A model generated the notes under the pieces. The model was not told the origin of the DNA and did not search any database. It saw only the letters and a list, made by a program, of their open reading frames with translations. Positions 44,200 through 46,856 of a DNA stretch of 46,856 bases are shown piece by piece. Every line of letters starts with the position of its first letter. Position 1 is the first letter of the stretch. The position numbers were made by a program, and so were the translations under genes. This DNA comes from Anaerotignum sp. (GTDB lineage: Bacteria > Bacillota > Clostridia > Lachnospirales > Anaerotignaceae): contig JAHHTU010000017.1 of the NCBI GenBank assembly GCA_020024455.1, positions 1 to 46,856 of the forward strand, in the 5' to 3' direction.

Positions 44200-45525
44200 A
44201 TGAAAACACCAAAAATAAAACTTTCACAATGCATGATTGTGAAAAATGAAGAAAAAAATATTAGACAAGCATTATCTTGGGCAAAAGAAATTGCCTTCGA
44301 ACAGATTGTGGTAGATACCGGCTCTACAGATCGAACTGTTGAAATTGCACAAGAGCTGGGAGCAAAGGTATATCATTTTGAATGGAAGAATGATTTTGCA
44401 TCTGCAAAAAATTTTGCTCTAGAACAAGCATCGGGAAATTGGATTGCTTTTTTAGATGCAGACGAATATTTTAGAAAAGAAGATATATCCTATCTATTGG
44501 AATATATACAGCAAATAATAAATTATAATAAAAATGCACCTCAAGATAAACAGGTTTACTTGTTAAGGCTTCCTTGTTTACATTTAAATGATGATGGAAA
44601 GGTGTTCGGATCCAGTACATTAGATCGTATTTTTCAAAATCGTCCATGGATTCGTTATCAAAATAAGATACATGAAAATCTATGTTCTACAAATTCACAA
44701 TTTCCGTTATATCACATAATAGGAGATGAACGACTACCAATTTATCATACAGGTTATGCAAGAAAAGTTTTTGAAAACACAAAAAAAGCAGAGCGAAATA
44801 TCATGATGATAAAAAAGGAACTTGAAGAAAATTCTGAATCTGCCTTATATTGGAGTTATTTAGGGGATTCTTATCAAGCCAATAAGCAAAAAGATTTAGC
44901 AGAACAAGCATGGAAAAAAAGTTTGGAATTGGATGATCCTCAATTTGATACAAAGAGAAAAATGGACGTCATAGCTTCTCTATTGCGCATATACATAGAT
45001 CAACCAGAAAAGAAGGGCGATTTCGAGAATCTATATGAAAGCTATTGTATAGATGGACAAGTTAATGCGGATATTGAATATTGGATGAGTTGTTATTGTA
45101 TGTTACATACCCGCTATGCAGAAGCAATTGAACATCTTCAACAAGTACTTGATTGTTTATTGGATATACAAAATGCAAATTCATCTTATTCTTCTGGTCG
45201 ACTTGTGCAAATTTATAAGATGTTGATGCAGGCAAATAATATAGTTGGAAATAAATCTGAAGTTGTACGTTATGCGGTACAGTCTTTACAAGGTGATAAC
45301 AAACAAGAAGATGTATTGATTGCATTATTATGCTTATTTCAACAAGCTCATGAATCATCAGAGGGGGTATATGGATTTTTATCAAAGTTATATGATTTTA
45401 GAGATTTGAGGGATGTGCTTTTTGTTATAAAATGTGCAAAGCTTGCTGATTATCCGATATTTGTTGATTATGCATATGCGCAAATACCCAAAAAAGAAAA
45501 GGAGAGATTTGGAATTACAGAATAA
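44200..45525 (+). CDS. Family 2 glycosyltransferase with TPR region, candidate flagellin modifier
   Basis: Soluble enzyme of 441 residues. The N-terminal GT-A domain begins with LSQCMIVKNEEKNI and continues with VVDTGSTDRTVEIAQELGAKVYHFEW and FLDADEYF, where DAD is the metal/nucleotide-sugar motif. From about 210 the chain is helical and TPR-like (SYLGDSYQANKQKDLAEQAWKKSLELDD). Similar proteins in Clostridia lie beside flagellin genes and add sugars to flagellin. The flagellin gene here starts about 350 bases downstream. ATG 44200, with GGGGA 6 bases upstream, is preferred over 44182. Target assignment is inference from position. Confidence 0.82.
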   Translation: MKTPKIKLSQCMIVKNEEKNIRQALSWAKEIAFEQIVVDTGSTDRTVEIAQELGAKVYHFEWKNDFASAKNFALEQASGNWIAFLDADEYFRKEDISYLLEYIQQIINYNKNAPQDKQVYLLRLPCLHLNDDGKVFGSSTLDRIFQNRPWIRYQNKIHENLCSTNSQFPLYHIIGDERLPIYHTGYARKVFENTKKAERNIMMIKKELEENSESALYWSYLGDSYQANKQKDLAEQAWKKSLELDDPQFDTKRKMDVIASLLRIYIDQPEKKGDFENLYESYCIDGQVNADIEYWMSCYCMLHTRYAEAIEHLQQVLDCLLDIQNANSSYSSGRLVQIYKMLMQANNIVGNKSEVVRYAVQSLQGDNKQEDVLIALLCLFQQAHESSEGVYGFLSKLYDFRDLRDVLFVIKCAKLADYPIFVDYAYAQIPKKEKERFGITE

Positions 45526-45705
45526 GATAAATTATTCCATGAAATTCCTGTTTTAATTGTGAAATACGAAGTGTATAGCTGTATAAGTTGTAATATATAA
45601 AATTATATTTTTATACTAAAGTGTAGATATATCAATTTCTCACCACAATTTATGAAAATACTTAATTTTTTGTTTTATTAGACGATAAATAAAACGAACA
45701 GATTA

Positions 45706-45749
45706 TTTTCTTAAAAACATAATGTTTTTAAGAAAATACTTATGTTTTT
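45706..45749 (+). terminator. Long AT-rich palindrome and T-run, probable terminator
   Basis: TTTTCTTAAAAACAT (45706-45720) is exactly complementary to ATGTTTTTAAGAAAA (45722-45736) around one central base, and a T-run follows at 45744-45750. It probably terminates the glycosyltransferase transcript before the flagellin promoter. Confidence 0.6.
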
Positions 45750-45758
45750 TTCATACAT

Positions 45759-45798
45759 GTCGATATATAGTATAAAGTGAAATATATTATCCGGATAT
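45759..45798 (+). promoter_or_regulatory. Candidate sigma-D (sigma-28) promoter elements for flagellin
   Basis: Flagellar sigma promoters have TAAA and GCCGATAT about 15 bases apart. TAAA (45773-45776) and CCGGATAT (45791-45798) lie 14 bases apart, 38 bases before the leader hairpin. An alternative -10-like GTCGATAT occurs at 45759-45766 without a matching TAAA. The first pair is the better candidate. Confidence 0.4.
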
Positions 45799-45830
45799 GC
45801 ATTTCATTTTTTCTATAAACTTTATACTTA

Positions 45831-45885
45831 AATTATGGCGAAAAGGATGTTCGCCCAAAACAATATGGAGGTTATATTATGAGAA
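45831..45885 (+). repeat. 55-bp direct repeat, flagellin leader copy 1
   Basis: Identical base for base to 46802-46856, where the window ends, so the true repeat may be longer. It covers the leader hairpin, the ribosome binding site and the first codons of flagellin. Confidence 0.97.
45837..45871 (+). promoter_or_regulatory. Probable dual CsrA-binding site in the flagellin leader
   Basis: GGCGAA-AAGGATG-TTCGCC (45837-45855) forms a 6-bp stem that presents GGA in its loop; the loop and next base read AAGGATGT, a good match to the 3' part of the CsrA consensus RUACARGGAUGU. A second GGA lies in the Shine-Dalgarno GGAGG (45867-45871), 22 bases on. In Bacillus, CsrA binds two such sites in hag mRNA, blocks translation, and is released by FliW. 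The same arrangement is copied at 46808-46842. Confidence 0.72.
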
Positions 45886-46706
45886 TTCAACACAACATTG
45901 CAGCAATGAACTCCCACAGACAGCTGGGTGGCAACAACACAGCACTGAGCAAAAACTTGGAAAAACTGTCTTCTGGTTACAGAATCAACCGTGCAGGTGA
46001 CGATGCAGCAGGTTTGGCAATTTCCGAAAAAATGCGTGCGCAGATCAAAGGTCTGGAAACAGCTTCCAAAAATGCAAACGATGCCATCTCTTTGGTACAA
46101 ACAGCAGAAGGCGCTTTGACAGAAGTACATTCTATGCTGAACAGAATGGTGGAACTGGCAACACAGTCTGCAAACGGTATTTATAACGACAAAGACCGTG
46201 CAAACCTGCAGGCAGAGGTGGTACAGCTGAGAACAGAAATTGATAGAATCGGTGACTCTACAAACTTCAATGGCACAAAATTGTTGGATGGATCTTTTAA
46301 AGGCAAGAATATGCAGATTGGTGATTCTGAATCCGATACATTGACCATTACAATCAATTCCATGAAGTCAGCTGCAGGTGCATTGGCGATTAATGCCGTT
46401 GATATTTCTACAACAGGTGGTAACAATGGTGCATCCAAAGCAATCAAAACCATCAAGGATGCAATTGATACCGTATCCACACAGCGCGGTAATTTGGGTG
46501 CAATGCAGAATAGATTGGAACATACCATCAACAACTTGGATGTTGCAAACGAAAACATTACAGCAGCAGAAGCACGTATCAGAGATACAGATATGGCAAG
46601 AGAAATGATGGCATATACAAAGAACAACATTTTGACACAGTCTGCACAGGCGATGCTGGCACAGGCAAATCAAGTGCCTCAGGGTGTTCTGCAGTTGTTG
46701 CAGTAA
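45879..46706 (+). CDS. hag: Flagellin
   Basis: Filament subunit of 275 residues, a short flagellin made mainly of the conserved D0/D1 ends. The N-terminus MRIQHNIAAMNSHRQL, with LEKLSSGYRINRAGDDAAGLAISEKMRAQI, and the C-terminus NITAAEARIRDTDMAREM, with QAMLAQANQVPQGVLQLLQ, are classical. The central variable part is only about 60 residues. Codon use differs from neighbours (many CTG and CAG, few TTG), as expected of a very highly expressed gene. GGAGG is 7 bases upstream. A second flagellin gene starts 143 bases after its stop. Confidence 0.98.
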   Translation: MRIQHNIAAMNSHRQLGGNNTALSKNLEKLSSGYRINRAGDDAAGLAISEKMRAQIKGLETASKNANDAISLVQTAEGALTEVHSMLNRMVELATQSANGIYNDKDRANLQAEVVQLRTEIDRIGDSTNFNGTKLLDGSFKGKNMQIGDSESDTLTITINSMKSAAGALAINAVDISTTGGNNGASKAIKTIKDAIDTVSTQRGNLGAMQNRLEHTINNLDVANENITAAEARIRDTDMAREMMAYTKNNILTQSAQAMLAQANQVPQGVLQLLQ

Positions 46707-46758
46707 TCGGATGGTGAAAACTATTTTTCCATCAATGATATAAAAATCAAATCATTAC

Positions 46759-46786
46759 ATCTTCTTCTCAGAAGAAGATTTGTTTG
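46759..46786 (+). terminator. Hairpin between the two flagellin genes
   Basis: ATCTTCTTC (46759-46767) pairs with GAAGAAGAT (46771-46779) around TCA, then TTGTTTG. I see no sigma-D promoter after it, so it may be a partial terminator that lowers expression of the second gene. Confidence 0.55.
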
Positions 46787-46801
46787 TAAAGGTTAATACT
46801 T

Positions 46802-46856
46802 AATTATGGCGAAAAGGATGTTCGCCCAAAACAATATGGAGGTTATATTATGAGAA
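46802..46856 (+). repeat. 55-bp direct repeat, flagellin leader copy 2
   Basis: Exact copy of 45831-45885, including the CsrA-type hairpin (46808-46826), the GGAGG (46838-46842) and the first codons. It runs to the window end. Confidence 0.97.
46850..46856 (+). CDS. Second flagellin gene, first two codons and one base only
   Basis: ATG AGA A, preceded by the same leader and ribosome binding site as the first flagellin. The window stops here, so identity as flagellin is inferred from the identical 55 bases. Confidence 0.75.

Noticed and set aside
1..46856. CRISPR array, prophage, insertion sequence or integrative element
   Set aside because: No regularly spaced repeats, transposase, integrase or attachment-site duplication found; the only exact long repeat is the flagellin leader.

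Overview
The window looks like chromosome from a low-GC, endospore-forming, motile, anaerobic Gram-positive bacterium, most likely class Clostridia (Lachnospirales-like). The evidence is AT-rich DNA with strong AGGAGG ribosome binding sites, a three-gene spoVACDE operon, a T-box leader, a flagellin with CsrA-type leader sites, and a large [4Fe-4S]/flavin oxidoreductase. Genus is not assignable from what I can see. There is no integrase, transposase, CRISPR array or phage cluster.

Layout. (1) 1-4500: a solute:Na+ symporter followed by two tandem paralogous opine-type dehydrogenases, probably an uptake-and-oxidation locus, behind a promoter with two palindromes. (2) 4500-8000: gene-poor and partly decayed, with an ICMT-like methyltransferase, a lipoprotein, a broken gene and long gaps. 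(3) 8118-14900: housekeeping and sporulation genes (lplA, spoVAC-spoVAD-spoVAE, an HD hydrolase, a YacL-type PIN-TRAM protein, ispD, rnhA). (4) 15064-20870: tRNA-Leu(CAA), then small poorly known proteins (two PH/GRAM-like, two membrane proteins, one Imm1-like), then a secreted N-acetylmuramoyl-L-alanine amidase.

(5) 21054-32914: a large tellurite-resistance-like (Ter) stress locus. It runs from a near-consensus promoter through a YceG-like protein, TelA, three TerD proteins, a P2-type Ca2+ ATPase, a rhomboid protease, a PRTase-TRSP protein, a StiP/Pelota protein and a HAD phosphatase. The CitE-like C-C bond lyase that belongs to the same predicted biosynthetic module sits apart at 42699-43847, with its own promoter carrying the same hexamers. 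The Ter-linked enzymes are predicted from comparative genomics to make a nucleoside-like metabolite whose structure is unknown. This is the least understood and most interesting system here.

(6) 33041-35764: a T-box-controlled metY-metA operon for methionine synthesis via O-acetylhomoserine; MetA has the acetyl-CoA-type Glu111. (7) 35826-42400: a small secreted protein whose start is broken by an A8 tract, a GGDEF protein, an HxlR regulator, a DMT exporter and a fused FAD/Fe-S/CCG oxidoreductase. (8) 44200-46856: a TPR-bearing glycosyltransferase, a flagellin gene, and the first bases of a second flagellin gene. Both flagellin genes are preceded by the same 55-bp leader, which holds a hairpin presenting AAGGATG in its loop and a second GGA in the Shine-Dalgarno, the architecture of CsrA-repressed flagellin mRNA.
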